This document shows positions 56,620 to 64,000 of a stretch of DNA of 64,000 nt, piece by piece. How positions within the stretch are numbered: position 1 is the stretch's first letter; each line of letters begins with the position of its first letter. The stretch covers positions 1 to 64,000 of the forward strand of contig JANQRY010000010.1 of assembly GCA_028284345.1 (NCBI GenBank), given 5' to 3'. Under the pieces are notes generated by a model. The model was not told the DNA's origin. It searched no databases and saw only the letters and a list, made by a program, of their open reading frames with translations. The stretch comes from Hyphococcus sp. Its GTDB lineage: Bacteria > Pseudomonadota > Alphaproteobacteria > Caulobacterales > Parvularculaceae. The position numbers and the translations under genes are program-made.

Positions 56620-56856
56620 TCAGGCCCGCGCCCGGCGCCAGGTGGAATGGGGCTTGTTGCCGGCGACGAGCCCGATGACGGCGGCCAGCGCCAAAACGAG
56701 GGGCGTCGCCAGGGCGATGGCGGCCACCGCCGCCGCGGAAAGAAGGATGACGCCCCAGAACGCGGCGGCGTCGCTAAGGCGCGCCACAATTCCCGATGAA
56801 ACGGTCCCCGATGATGGGGCCGTGACAAGCTCTGTTCGCTGGCTGTTCTTATGCAC
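56620..56856 (-). CDS. Small hypothetical membrane protein
   Basis: A 78-aa frame from a GTG at 56856. Two hydrophobic segments (about 31-48, AAFWGVILLSAAAVAAIALA, and 50-66, PLVLALAAVIGLVAGN) are followed by a basic C-terminal tail (KPHSTWRRARA). It lies between djlA and the EamA gene in the same direction, where a small gene would fit, but neither sequence conservation nor a strong ribosome-binding site can be shown. A second frame in the same place (56538-56864) looks arginine-rich and random. Confidence 0.5.
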   Translation of the reverse strand: MHKNSQRTELVTAPSSGTVSSGIVARLSDAAAFWGVILLSAAAVAAIALATPLVLALAAVIGLVAGNKPHSTWRRARA

Positions 56857-56959
56857 CGTCGCACACCACTCCCGCGCCTTTAAAACCCCGGCGCGTTATC
56901 TTGTATCAAAGCAAACGCCGGGCCGTTCGTCCAGCATATCGCTCAGCGGATTGGCGAAA

Positions 56960-57658
56960 CTATGCCGGTTTCGCCTCAATTTCGGTTAAGATTCGCTCGT
57001 AAGCTGTATTGATCGCAGCCATTCGACCTTCGGCGATTCGCACCAGATCCGCCGGCACCCCGCGGGCGATCAGCGCGTCCGGGTGATGATCGCGCACGAG
57101 CGAGCGATAGGCGCGCTTGATTTCCGCCTGCTCCGCGCTGTGGTTCAGTCCCAGAATAAGCCACGGGTCGTCATCGCCGAGGCCGAGATGGGCGGCCTTT
57201 AACCGGCGCCAGGCGTCGGCGGGCGTTGCGAAGATTTTCGCGGCGTTTTCAAGGAGTTCAAGCTCGCGCGGATGCGCGACGCCGTCGGCGGCGGCGACGT
57301 AGAAAAGGCAATCCAGCACATCCTCCAGCACCGCCGGCGCATCGTCGAAAATGCGCGCCACCTTGCGCAGATATTCGTCAAAGCCGGCGACATCCTGCTG
57401 CGCCAGATGGAAGATCATCCGAACCTTTTCGGCTTCGGCGTCCGGGAACTGAAAGAAATCCCGGAACGCGGCGATTTCGTCATCGGTAACGACGCCGTCG
57501 GCCTTCGCCATCTTGGCGGAGAGTGCGATCAGGGCGATCGAAAACGCCGCTTCGTTGCGCCGCTGTTTTTGCACCGCCAGGCTTTCAAGCACGGCGCCGA
57601 GGGTGCGCTTGCGCGCGCCCTCTAGAATGGTCCCGATCCTGTCCCAGAAGCTCATCAT
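56960..57658 (-). CDS. djlA: DjlA-like co-chaperone (TerB plus J domain)
   Basis: A 232-aa protein. The first two thirds (about 30-145) form a TerB-like helical domain (FSIALIALSAKMAKADGVVTDDEIAAFRDFFQFP; two metal-binding-like DG motifs). The C-terminal J domain (about 165-228, DPWLILGLNHSAEQAEIKRAYRSLVRDHHPDALIARG) has the HPD tripeptide near 194 that stimulates DnaK ATPase. E. coli DjlA has an N-terminal membrane anchor. Here it is replaced by a short amphipathic stretch, so it may be soluble. EamA and AmiD-type genes follow, an arrangement frequent in Alphaproteobacteria. Confidence 0.88.
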   Translation of the reverse strand: MMSFWDRIGTILEGARKRTLGAVLESLAVQKQRRNEAAFSIALIALSAKMAKADGVVTDDEIAAFRDFFQFPDAEAEKVRMIFHLAQQDVAGFDEYLRKVARIFDDAPAVLEDVLDCLFYVAAADGVAHPRELELLENAAKIFATPADAWRRLKAAHLGLGDDDPWLILGLNHSAEQAEIKRAYRSLVRDHHPDALIARGVPADLVRIAEGRMAAINTAYERILTEIEAKPA

Positions 57659-57902
57659 GCGGGTGTACCGCTCGACCGACGCGAATAAAAGATTGGCGCG
57701 CCACGGGCGCGCATTCCGGCGATGGTCTTGTGGAAAATTATTATCAAAAAAAGTTATCCATCATTTGTGCACGGTTAGGTCTAACCGAGCGCACGCAATG
57801 CGCAACGTAAGGTATTGAACTATTTGCAAAACTGAAATTTTACCGACACAATTTTTTCACACGGAAAGTCTCACTGCCGAAACATTTACGCCGGGGCGCG
57901 CG
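57659..57902. other. AT-rich intergenic region with a short palindrome
   Basis: About 244 nt between djlA and the small plus-strand frame. An AT-rich stretch (57733-57760, AAAATTATTATCAAAAAAAG) and the palindrome CGGTTAG-GT-CTAACCG (57772-57787) are seen. TTATCCATC (57755-57763) is a poor match to a DnaA box, and no cluster of such boxes exists, so I do not call an origin. It likely contains djlA's promoter. Confidence 0.4.
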
Positions 57903-58004
57903 ATGGGGTTTGACTTGGAGGAACTGGGGGTTCTCGTCAGCGGTCTCCTTTGCGGCGCGGCGTTTATGGGGCTGGGCCTGCTCGTCCTCAACATTTTTCT
58001 CTAG
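57903..58004 (+). CDS. Possible 33-aa single-span membrane microprotein
   Basis: A short frame encoding a 33-residue protein with one hydrophobic helix from about residue 8 to 33 ([20 protein letters not shown]...). Its stop codon TAG lies at 58002-58004 and overlaps the metH stop at 58001-58003, since both strands read TAG within CTAG. No Shine-Dalgarno stands out, so this may be a chance frame. The pattern charged-start plus one helix is typical of membrane microproteins. Confidence 0.3.
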   Translation: MGFDLEELGVLVSGLLCGAAFMGLGLLVLNIFL

Positions 58005-60655
58005 GACGGTTCGTAATTGAGGATGGGCGCCAGCCATCGCTCCGTTTCCGCCTGGCCCATGCCTTTCCGTTTCGCATAATCCTCGACCTGGTCCACGTCG
58101 ATTTTGCCGACGCCGAAATAGAGCGATTGCGGGTGAGAGAAGTAAAGCCCGCTGACCGACGCGCCGGGCGACATGGCGAAGCTTTCCGTCAGACTGATCC
58201 CGGCGTTTTTTTCCGCATTCAGCAAACGGAACAGCGTTTCTTTTTCCGTATGGTCCGGCTGCGCCGGATAGCCCGCCGCGGGACGGATGCCCTGATAGGC
58301 TTCCTTGATCAGCTCTTCCACCGACAGCTTTTCGTCCGGCGCATAGCCCCAAAGCTCGCGGCGGACTTTTTCATGCAGATATTCGGCGAACGCTTCGGCG
58401 AAACGATCGGCAAGGGCCTTTGAAAGGATGGAGGAATAATTGTCGTTGCGCCGATCGAAACTGTCGGCGAAGGCGTCCTCTCCGATCCCGGCGGTGACGG
58501 CGAAGGCGCCGATGTAATCGGCGAGGCCCGTTTCTTCCGGCACCACGAAATCGGAGAGGCAATAATTGGCGCCGTCATCGCGTTTCTTGATCTGCTGACG
58601 CAGGCCGTGAAAGGTCGCAATTTTTTCGTTCCGGTTTTCATCGGAAAACAGCACCACATCATCGCCGCGGGCGTTCGCCGGCCAGAACCCGACAACGCCG
58701 TTGGCGCGGATCGGCCGCTCGTCGATAATGCGCGCCAGCATTTTCTGCGCATCGTCGAAAAGCGCCCGCGCCGGCTCGCCGACAATCGGATCGTCGAGGA
58801 TCTGCGGATAGCGCCCGGCGAGCTCCCAGGTCTGAAAGAATGGCGTCCAGTCGATATAGCGCGCGAGGGTTTCAAGATCGACATCCTCATAGACGCGGAA
58901 CCCCGTGAATGAAGGCTTCGGCGGGGCGTAGTTTGACCAGTCGGGCTTAAACGCGTTTGCGCGCGCCTCGGCAATCGCGATGCGCGGCGCCTTCGCGCCG
59001 CCCGCCCCGTAGCTGGCGCGCACTTTTGTCTGGTCCTCGGCGACTTTCACAAGGTAATCGCCGCGTCGCTCGGCCGAAACGAGTTCGCCGGCGACGCCCA
59101 CGGCGCGGCTGGCGTCTGTTACGTAGACGACGCCATGGTCGTAGTTCGGCGCGATCTTCACCGCCGTGTGGGCGCGGCTCGTCGTCGCGCCGCCGATCAG
59201 CAACGGAATGTCAAACCCTTCCCGGGTCATCTCCGCCGCTAGGTGGCGCATCTCATCAAGGCTCGGCGTGATCAGGCCGGAGACCCCGATGATATCCACA
59301 TTGTTCTTGCGCGCTTCTTCCAGGATTGTCGCCGACGGGACCATGACGCCGAGGTCGATGACCTGATAGTTGTTACACTGAAGAACGACGCCGACGATGT
59401 TCTTGCCAATATCGTGAACATCGCCCTTGACCGTCGCCATCAGGATGACGCCGTTGGGTTTGCCCTGGTCGAGCCCCTGCTCTTCCTTTTCCTTCTCCAT
59501 GAATGGCGTCAGATGCGCGACCGCCTGTTTCATGACCCGGGCCGATTTGACGACCTGGGGCAGAAACATCTTGCCGGACCCGAAGAGGTCGCCGACGGTG
59601 TTCATGCCGTCCATCAGCGGCCCCTCGATGACGTAGAGCGGACGGCCGAGCTTAAGGCGCGCCTCTTCCGTGTCCTCGATGATGTATTCGGTCACGCCTT
59701 TGACGAGAGCGTGGCGCAGGCGTTCCTCAACGTCGCCTTCACGCCATGACAGATCCTGCGCCGTCGTCTTGCCGGCTTCGCCGCGATATTTTTCCGCGAC
59801 CTCCAGCAAGCGCTCCGTCGCATCCTCGCGCCGGTTGAGGATGACGTCCTCGACCGGCTCGCGAAGGTCCGGTTCAATCTCATCATAGATGGCGAGCTGA
59901 CCGGCGTTGACGATGCCCATATCCATGCCGGCCCTGATGGCGTGATAGAGAAAGACCGAGTGCATCGCCTCGCGCACCGGCTCGTTGCCGCGAAAGGAAA
60001 AGGAAATGTTGGACACGCCGCCCGACACTTTCGCGTGCGGCAGGCTCTCCTTGATGCGCTGCGTCGCTTCGATGAAGTCGACAGCGTAGTTGTTGTGTTC
60101 TTCGATCCCGGTCGCCACGGCGAAAATATTCGGATCGAAGATGATGTCTTCCGGCAGAAATCCGGCGTCCGTCAGCAGGCGATAGGACCGCTCGCAGATC
60201 TCGAACTTGCGGTCGGCCGTGTCCGCCTGCCCTTCTTCGTCGAACGCCATGACGACGCTCGCCGCGCCGTAGCGCATGATTTTTTTGGCCTGCTCAAGAA
60301 ACGGCGCTTCGCCTTCTTTCAGGGAGATGGAATTGACGATGGCCTTGCCCTGCACGTTTTTAAGGCCCGCCTCGATCACCTCCCATTTTGAGGAATCGAT
60401 CATGATCGGCACGCGGGAGATGTCGGGCTCGGATGCAATCAGGCGCAGGAATGTCGTCATGGCCTCGACGCCGTCGAGCATCCCCTCGTCCATATTGACG
60501 TCGACAATCTGCGCGCCATTTTCCACCTGCTGGCGCGCAACCGCAAGCGCGGCCTCATAGTCGCCGTTCTTGATCAACTTGCGGAATTTTGCGGACCCGG
60601 TCACATTAGTCCGCTCACCGATATTGATGAATGTCGCGCGCGATTGAGTATTCAC
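58001..60655 (-). CDS. metH: Methionine synthase MetH, without homocysteine-binding domain
   Basis: Cobalamin-dependent methionine synthase, C-terminal two thirds only (884 aa; the full-length enzyme is about 1,200). It begins directly with the methyltetrahydrofolate (pterin) domain ([19 protein letters not shown]..., residues 1-260), followed by the helical cap (about 290-380), the B12-binding domain with [18 protein letters not shown] near 410 (His ligand) and the AdoMet activation domain (about 550-884). The N-terminal homocysteine S-methyltransferase domain is missing and no gene for it is in this window. In many Alphaproteobacteria the domain is a separate gene upstream. Here that place holds an oxidase-like gene. 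The stop overlaps a small plus-strand frame. Confidence 0.95.
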   Translation of the reverse strand: MNTQSRATFINIGERTNVTGSAKFRKLIKNGDYEAALAVARQQVENGAQIVDVNMDEGMLDGVEAMTTFLRLIASEPDISRVPIMIDSSKWEVIEAGLKNVQGKAIVNSISLKEGEAPFLEQAKKIMRYGAASVVMAFDEEGQADTADRKFEICERSYRLLTDAGFLPEDIIFDPNIFAVATGIEEHNNYAVDFIEATQRIKESLPHAKVSGGVSNISFSFRGNEPVREAMHSVFLYHAIRAGMDMGIVNAGQLAIYDEIEPDLREPVEDVILNRREDATERLLEVAEKYRGEAGKTTAQDLSWREGDVEERLRHALVKGVTEYIIEDTEEARLKLGRPLYVIEGPLMDGMNTVGDLFGSGKMFLPQVVKSARVMKQAVAHLTPFMEKEKEEQGLDQGKPNGVILMATVKGDVHDIGKNIVGVVLQCNNYQVIDLGVMVPSATILEEARKNNVDIIGVSGLITPSLDEMRHLAAEMTREGFDIPLLIGGATTSRAHTAVKIAPNYDHGVVYVTDASRAVGVAGELVSAERRGDYLVKVAEDQTKVRASYGAGGAKAPRIAIAEARANAFKPDWSNYAPPKPSFTGFRVYEDVDLETLARYIDWTPFFQTWELAGRYPQILDDPIVGEPARALFDDAQKMLARIIDERPIRANGVVGFWPANARGDDVVLFSDENRNEKIATFHGLRQQIKKRDDGANYCLSDFVVPEETGLADYIGAFAVTAGIGEDAFADSFDRRNDNYSSILSKALADRFAEAFAEYLHEKVRRELWGYAPDEKLSVEELIKEAYQGIRPAAGYPAQPDHTEKETLFRLLNAEKNAGISLTESFAMSPGASVSGLYFSHPQSLYFGVGKIDVDQVEDYAKRKGMGQAETERWLAPILNYEPS

Positions 60656-60666
60656 GAAACCTGTTC

Positions 60667-61224
60667 CTATTTGCGCGGCGCGCCGGCGAGTCCCGGAAGA
60701 CCGTCGATCGACTCAGCGTTTGCGGCGTGTCGTCTTGCCCGCCACTCTTCGAGCGGCTTGTTGTCGGCCCAGCGCCGAAGCTGATCGCGCTCGCCCTTGA
60801 ATTCGTAAAACGGCACGCCCCAGCCGCAACTGTCGGCGACACGGGTAATGTCGATGCGAATGACGGCGCGGGCGCGGTCAAAGGCCGGAAAGGCCGCGAG
60901 CGCCGCTTCAAATTCCGGATGATCAAAGTCGATCGCCGTTCCCCGGCCGTAAATCCGCAGGATATTCGCCGCGCCTTCAAAGGCGCAGAACATCAGCGTG
61001 ATGCGGCCGTTTTCCTGAATATGGGCCTGCGTCTCGATGCCGGAACCGCCGAGATCAACCCATTCGACGCACCGGTCATTGACGATGCGAAGGCTGTCAT
61101 AACCCTTGGGCGACACGTTGACGTGACCGTCGCCAGCGGCGGGCGCGGTAGCGACGAAAAACATTTTCTGCGCGCCGATAAAGGCGACATGTTTGTCTTC
61201 GAGCCGGTCGTAAATCTTTCCCAT
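60667..61224 (-). CDS. Pyridoxamine 5'-phosphate oxidase family (flavin-binding) protein
   Basis: A 185-aa soluble protein of the split-barrel FMN-binding fold. It shows [38 protein letters not shown] near the start and [38 protein letters not shown], as in the PNPOx-like family. Such enzymes use flavin, F420 or heme for different substrates. Which one cannot be read here. It lies between metF and metH in a methionine-cycle operon. metH is a plausible functional neighbour (for example, in keeping cobalamin or flavin cofactors reduced), but this is conjecture. The ATG is at 61224. Confidence 0.82.
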   Translation of the reverse strand: MGKIYDRLEDKHVAFIGAQKMFFVATAPAAGDGHVNVSPKGYDSLRIVNDRCVEWVDLGGSGIETQAHIQENGRITLMFCAFEGAANILRIYGRGTAIDFDHPEFEAALAAFPAFDRARAVIRIDITRVADSCGWGVPFYEFKGERDQLRRWADNKPLEEWRARRHAANAESIDGLPGLAGAPRK

Positions 61225-61269
61225 GATACGTTCCTTGACGGTCAGTCGGCAGAACCGGCGAGGCGCGCG

Positions 61270-62145
61270 TCAGGCCGCGCTCGCGGCGGAGGACGGTTTC
61301 GGACGCACGCCCAGCATATGGCAGAGCGCATAGGCGAGCTTGTCCCGGTTCAGCGTATAAAAATGAAAATGCTCAACGCCTTCTTCGGCCAGTTCAAGAC
61401 ATTGCTGCGCGGCGACGGTCGCTGAAATCAGCTCGCGCGTTTCCGGATCGGCGTCGAGATTCTGAAACAGCTTTACAATGCGGCCGGGCAGCGTTGCGCC
61501 GCAGACGTCGGCCATTTTGCGAAGCCCGGCGAAATTCGTCACCGGCATCAGGCCGGGAACGATCGGGATCGTCACGCCGGCTTTGCGCACGGCTTCGAGA
61601 TATCGCAGATAAACCGTATTGTCGTAAAAGAACTGGGTGATGGCCCGCGTGGCGCCGGCGTCGATCTTTCGCTTCAAATGATCGATGTCCGCCGCGAGCG
61701 TCGGCGAGTCGGGGTGTTTTTCCGGATAGCAGCCGACGGTGATTTCAAACGGCGCGATCTTGCGCGCGCCGGCGGCGAGTTCGGCGGCGTTCGCATAGCC
61801 GCCCGGATGCGGCACGTAAGGATCGCCCGGCCCGCCCGGCGGATCGCCGCGCAGCGCCACAATGTGTTTGACGCCCGCCGCCCAGTATTCGTGGAGCACG
61901 GCGTCGACTTCCTCGCGCGTCGCCGCAACGCAGGTCAGATGCGCCGCAACCGGCAGCGACGTCTCGCTGATGATACGCGCCACCGTTTCATGGGTGCGCG
62001 CCCGGGTCGAGCCGCCGGCGCCGTAGGTGACGGAGACGAAATCAGGCCCGAGCGGCGCCAGTTTCTCAACCGTCGACCACAGGGTTTTCTGCATCTTGTC
62101 CGTCTTCGGCGGAAAAAATTCAAACGATACGTGTAGGGCTGACAT
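61270..62145 (-). CDS. metF: 5,10-methylenetetrahydrofolate reductase MetF
   Basis: FAD enzyme that makes 5-methyl-THF, the methyl donor for MetH, 291 aa, a beta/alpha barrel. Motifs: SFEFFPPKTDKMQKTLW near the N-terminus, FVSVTYGAGGSTRARTHETV, AHLTCVAATREEVDAVL, and HIVALRGDPPGGPGDPYVPHPGGYANA. The full length is present. The second gene of the operon, 13 nt after the ArsR-methyltransferase gene and 45 nt before the oxidase-like gene. Same operon as metH, so C1 supply and methionine synthesis are co-regulated. Confidence 0.96.
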   Translation of the reverse strand: MSALHVSFEFFPPKTDKMQKTLWSTVEKLAPLGPDFVSVTYGAGGSTRARTHETVARIISETSLPVAAHLTCVAATREEVDAVLHEYWAAGVKHIVALRGDPPGGPGDPYVPHPGGYANAAELAAGARKIAPFEITVGCYPEKHPDSPTLAADIDHLKRKIDAGATRAITQFFYDNTVYLRYLEAVRKAGVTIPIVPGLMPVTNFAGLRKMADVCGATLPGRIVKLFQNLDADPETRELISATVAAQQCLELAEEGVEHFHFYTLNRDKLAYALCHMLGVRPKPSSAASAA

Positions 62146-62158
62146 GTCGGGTTCCTCG

Positions 62159-63172
62159 TCAGGCCGCGCTGCGCGCGCGTAATCGCTTCACGCCGGCGGG
62201 GGCGGCGCAGCGCCAGATTTTTACGGTCAGTTTCTGCTTGTCGCCCTTTTTCATCGTTGCGCTGGAAGGCGACAGCGTTTCGGTCCGCTCAAGTTTCAGA
62301 TTGGCCGCGGCGCACCAGTTCCGCACTTCCTCGTCGGCGAAACCCAACCGGCGATGGGCGTGCTCCTCGCGCAGAAACTCCAGATCATGGGGCGCGAAAT
62401 CCGAGATGATGAGCCGCCCGCCGGGCTTGAGAATGCGCGCCGCTTCGACGACCGCCGCGTCCGGCTCCGCAAGGTAGCGCAGCACATGATGCACACAGAC
62501 AATATCGGCGGACTCGTTTTCCGCCGGCAAGGAAAACAGATCGCCATGGCGCGCCTGGGCGTTCGAAACGCCGGCGGCTTCAAGATTGGCGCGCGCGATC
62601 GCCAGCATCTCGTGAGAGACGTCGTATCCGACCCCTTGCGCGAAACGGTCGGCGAAAATTTCGAGCATCCGCCCCGTGCCGGTGCCGAGATCGACGAAAA
62701 CGTCGAACGGTCCCTCGCCGGCGATCTCGACCATGCGGGATTCAATATCGGAATCGGGCAGGTGCAGCGCGCGCACGCGATTCCATTCCGCCGCATTGTC
62801 CTGAAAATATTGCGCGGCGAGATCGGCGCGGGCCTGGCGGCTCTGGGCGAAGCGCTCCGCGTCGCGCGCGACGATGCGGTCGGTCCCGGCGCCGACGGCG
62901 CCCACCGCCTCAATCAGCGCCGCATGGGCCGGGTTCGCGGTCGCCGCGCCGGAAATGCGATAGAACATCCATGCGCCCTCGCGGTGGCGCTCAATAAGAC
63001 CGGCGTCCGCGAGAATTTTGAGGTGACGGCTGACCCGCGGCTGGCTCTGGCCCAGAATCTGGGTGAGTTCGCTCACCGTCAGCTCGCCCCGGGCGAGCAA
63101 CGCCATGATGCGCAAGCGCGTTTCCTCGCCAATGGCGCGGAACACGCTGAGAGCAGCGTCGAGGGTCGACAT
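62159..63172 (-). CDS. ArsR-type regulator fused to a SAM-dependent methyltransferase
   Basis: A 337-aa protein. Residues 1-90 form a winged helix of the ArsR/SmtB type (GELTVSELTQILGQSQPRVSRHLKILADAGLI). Residues 130-330 form a class I methyltransferase (VFVDLGTGTGRMLEIFADRF, SAM motif I; DIVCVHHVLRYL; GGRLIISDFAPHD). No arsenic-binding cysteines are seen in the ArsR part. Fused ArsR-methyltransferase regulators of the methionine and S-adenosylhomocysteine cycle are known in Proteobacteria (SahR-type), with SAH or SAM as likely ligand. Located first in a metF/metH operon and preceded by a 20-bp perfect palindrome, it probably regulates that operon. Confidence 0.9.
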   Translation of the reverse strand: MSTLDAALSVFRAIGEETRLRIMALLARGELTVSELTQILGQSQPRVSRHLKILADAGLIERHREGAWMFYRISGAATANPAHAALIEAVGAVGAGTDRIVARDAERFAQSRQARADLAAQYFQDNAAEWNRVRALHLPDSDIESRMVEIAGEGPFDVFVDLGTGTGRMLEIFADRFAQGVGYDVSHEMLAIARANLEAAGVSNAQARHGDLFSLPAENESADIVCVHHVLRYLAEPDAAVVEAARILKPGGRLIISDFAPHDLEFLREEHAHRRLGFADEEVRNWCAAANLKLERTETLSPSSATMKKGDKQKLTVKIWRCAAPAGVKRLRARSAA

Positions 63173-63204
63173 GGGGCGTCAGCCTCATTTTGCAGCTCGG
63201 GGAG

Positions 63205-63224
63205 ATATAAAGATATCTTTATAT
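63205..63224. promoter_or_regulatory. Perfect 20-bp palindromic operator
   Basis: ATATAAAGATATCTTTATAT is its own reverse complement. It lies 33-52 nt upstream of the ArsR-methyltransferase ATG, in a GC-rich region where such an AT-rich palindrome stands out. Most likely the binding site of the ArsR-type regulator, controlling its own operon. It also contains a TATAAA-like box. Confidence 0.75.
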
Positions 63225-63382
63225 GATAGCAAGCGCCGGCGGGGCGGGCCGTCCGCCGCTGAAATCGGCGCCGAAAGGGTTGCCAAAATAGTGGATTGTG
63301 AAGGCCCCGCCGGCACCTATATCCTGACCTTGATTCGCCCCGATTGCGGGCGAGGCTGGCGACGCAAGGGAGATCGAGGCGG

Positions 63383-64000
63383 GTGCGCTACGGGCTGATG
63401 AGATTTGGAGCGATTGCGGCGTTGTCGGCCGCGCTGACGGCGACCGGCGCGCGGGCGCAGCTTTCCGACATTGAAGACACCGAGGCGATTGTCGCCGACG
63501 CAGAAGCGGTGAGCGCCGAAGAAGGCGCGGCGGTCGATCCGTGGGAAGGCTTCAATCGCAAGATGTTCGGCGTCAACAACGTCATTGACGGCGTGGCGCT
63601 GGTTCCCGCCGCGCAGCTTTACCGCGCCGTGACATTCAAAAAACAACGCAAGGGCATCCGCAACTTTCTCGACAATCTGCGCACGCCGCTCATTCTCGTC
63701 AACGATCTCCTGCAGGGGGAATTTGGACGCGCCGGCAATACGGCGAGCCGGTTTGTCATCAATACGACCGTCGGCTTTGGCGGCATGGGCGATCCTGCGC
63801 AGCGCATCGGCATTCCTCAGCACTCTGAGGATTTCGGTCAGACACTCGCGGTATGGGGCGTTGATTCCGGGCCCTATCTGTTCCTGCCGGTATTCGGGCC
63901 GAGCACCCTTCGCGACGGCTTCGGCGCCGGGGTCGGCGTCGCCATGGACCCGGCAATCTGGATCCGCACCGACGCCGCGTCGCTGTTCCGGTATTCGAAA
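63383..64000 (+). CDS. mlaA: MlaA/VacJ family outer-membrane lipid transport protein, partial
   Basis: The first 206 residues of MlaA, cut by the window end and read in frame with no stop. It begins at GTG 63383 (GGGAG and GAGG upstream). Hallmarks: DPWEGFNRKMFGVNNVIDG, FLDNLRTPLILVNDLLQGEF, ASRFVINTTVGFGGMGDPAQRIGIP and DFGQTLAVWGVDSGPYLFLPVFGPST. MlaA sits in the outer membrane and takes up mislocalised phospholipids. The N-terminus ends in GARAQ (cleavage about 25/26) and no lipobox cysteine was found, so it may not be a lipoprotein as in E. coli. Divergent from the met operon. Confidence 0.92.
   Translation, partial: MRYGLMRFGAIAALSAALTATGARAQLSDIEDTEAIVADAEAVSAEEGAAVDPWEGFNRKMFGVNNVIDGVALVPAAQLYRAVTFKKQRKGIRNFLDNLRTPLILVNDLLQGEFGRAGNTASRFVINTTVGFGGMGDPAQRIGIPQHSEDFGQTLAVWGVDSGPYLFLPVFGPSTLRDGFGAGVGVAMDPAIWIRTDAASLFRYSK

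Noticed and set aside
57733-57790. Possible replication origin in AT-rich DNA upstream of djlA
   Set aside because: Only one weak DnaA-box-like site (TTATCCATC). No box cluster, and none of the usual alphaproteobacterial oriC neighbours (hemE, dnaA, parAB).

Overview
The window is a GC-rich alphaproteobacterial chromosome segment, most likely from the Caulobacterales/Parvularculales/Hyphomonadaceae side of the class. Three things point there: a full-length CtrA cell-cycle regulator, CtrA-type boxes (TTAA-N7-TTAA) and GANTC (CcrM-type) sites in front of division genes, and gene neighbourhoods (DUF3126, lpxC-bamD-recN-ligA after ftsZ, MIPA/OmpV, MlaA) common in that class. The species cannot be named from sequence alone. 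No prophage, IS element, CRISPR array or tRNA gene was seen.

Layout. 1-491: 5' end of a 16S rRNA gene on the minus strand with its leader, boxA and a strong promoter. 0.8-9 kb: patatin-like hydrolase, fasciclin protein, an AlgI/AlgJ-type O-acetylation pair, CBS and rhomboid proteins, a double-PilZ protein followed by a GYF_2 protein, and PhoH. 9-15.5 kb: several uncharacterised membrane proteins, a PCuAC-type copper chaperone and an ABC-F ATPase. 15.5-20.6 kb: a bkd operon (E1alpha, E1beta, E2, E3) for branched-chain 2-oxoacid oxidation, on the minus strand. 20.8-45.7 kb: one long minus-strand block holding the complete dcw cluster in the order mraZ-rsmH-ftsL-ftsI-murE-murF-mraY-murD-ftsW-murG-murC-murB-ddl-ftsQ-ftsA-ftsZ, continuing into lpxC-bamD-recN-ligA. 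Most dcw genes overlap by 1-13 nt. 45.9-48.8 kb: fliI-fliJ on the minus strand and divergent ctrA. 48.9-57.7 kb: an AT-rich orphan gene between palindromic repeats, an Ada-like regulator/methyltransferase, an ACP plus ketosynthase pair, YajQ, RNase P RNA, MipA, and a DjlA / EamA / AmiD group. 57.9-63.2 kb: a methionine-cycle operon (ArsR-methyltransferase, metF, a flavin-oxidase-like gene, metH without its homocysteine domain) behind a perfect 20-bp palindrome. The window ends inside mlaA.

How the parts connect. CtrA is encoded 2.4 kb upstream of mraZ, and the sequence holds perfect CtrA boxes in front of both mraZ (start of dcw) and ftsZ (end of dcw). The mraZ upstream region also carries a GANTC site, a LexA-type GAAC-N7-GAAC repeat and a three-box MraZ operator. 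Read together, this suggests a regulatory hub joining cell-cycle phase, DNA methylation state, DNA damage and MraZ feedback to cell-wall synthesis and septation. This is the most interesting signal in the window. It is an inference from motifs and has not been tested.

The segment is peppered with at least three families of inverted repeats: a 'TCATCCCGGC' family, a 'TCATTGCCGG' family and a 'CCTCTCCCC' family. All sit between genes, one of them inside the bkd operon.
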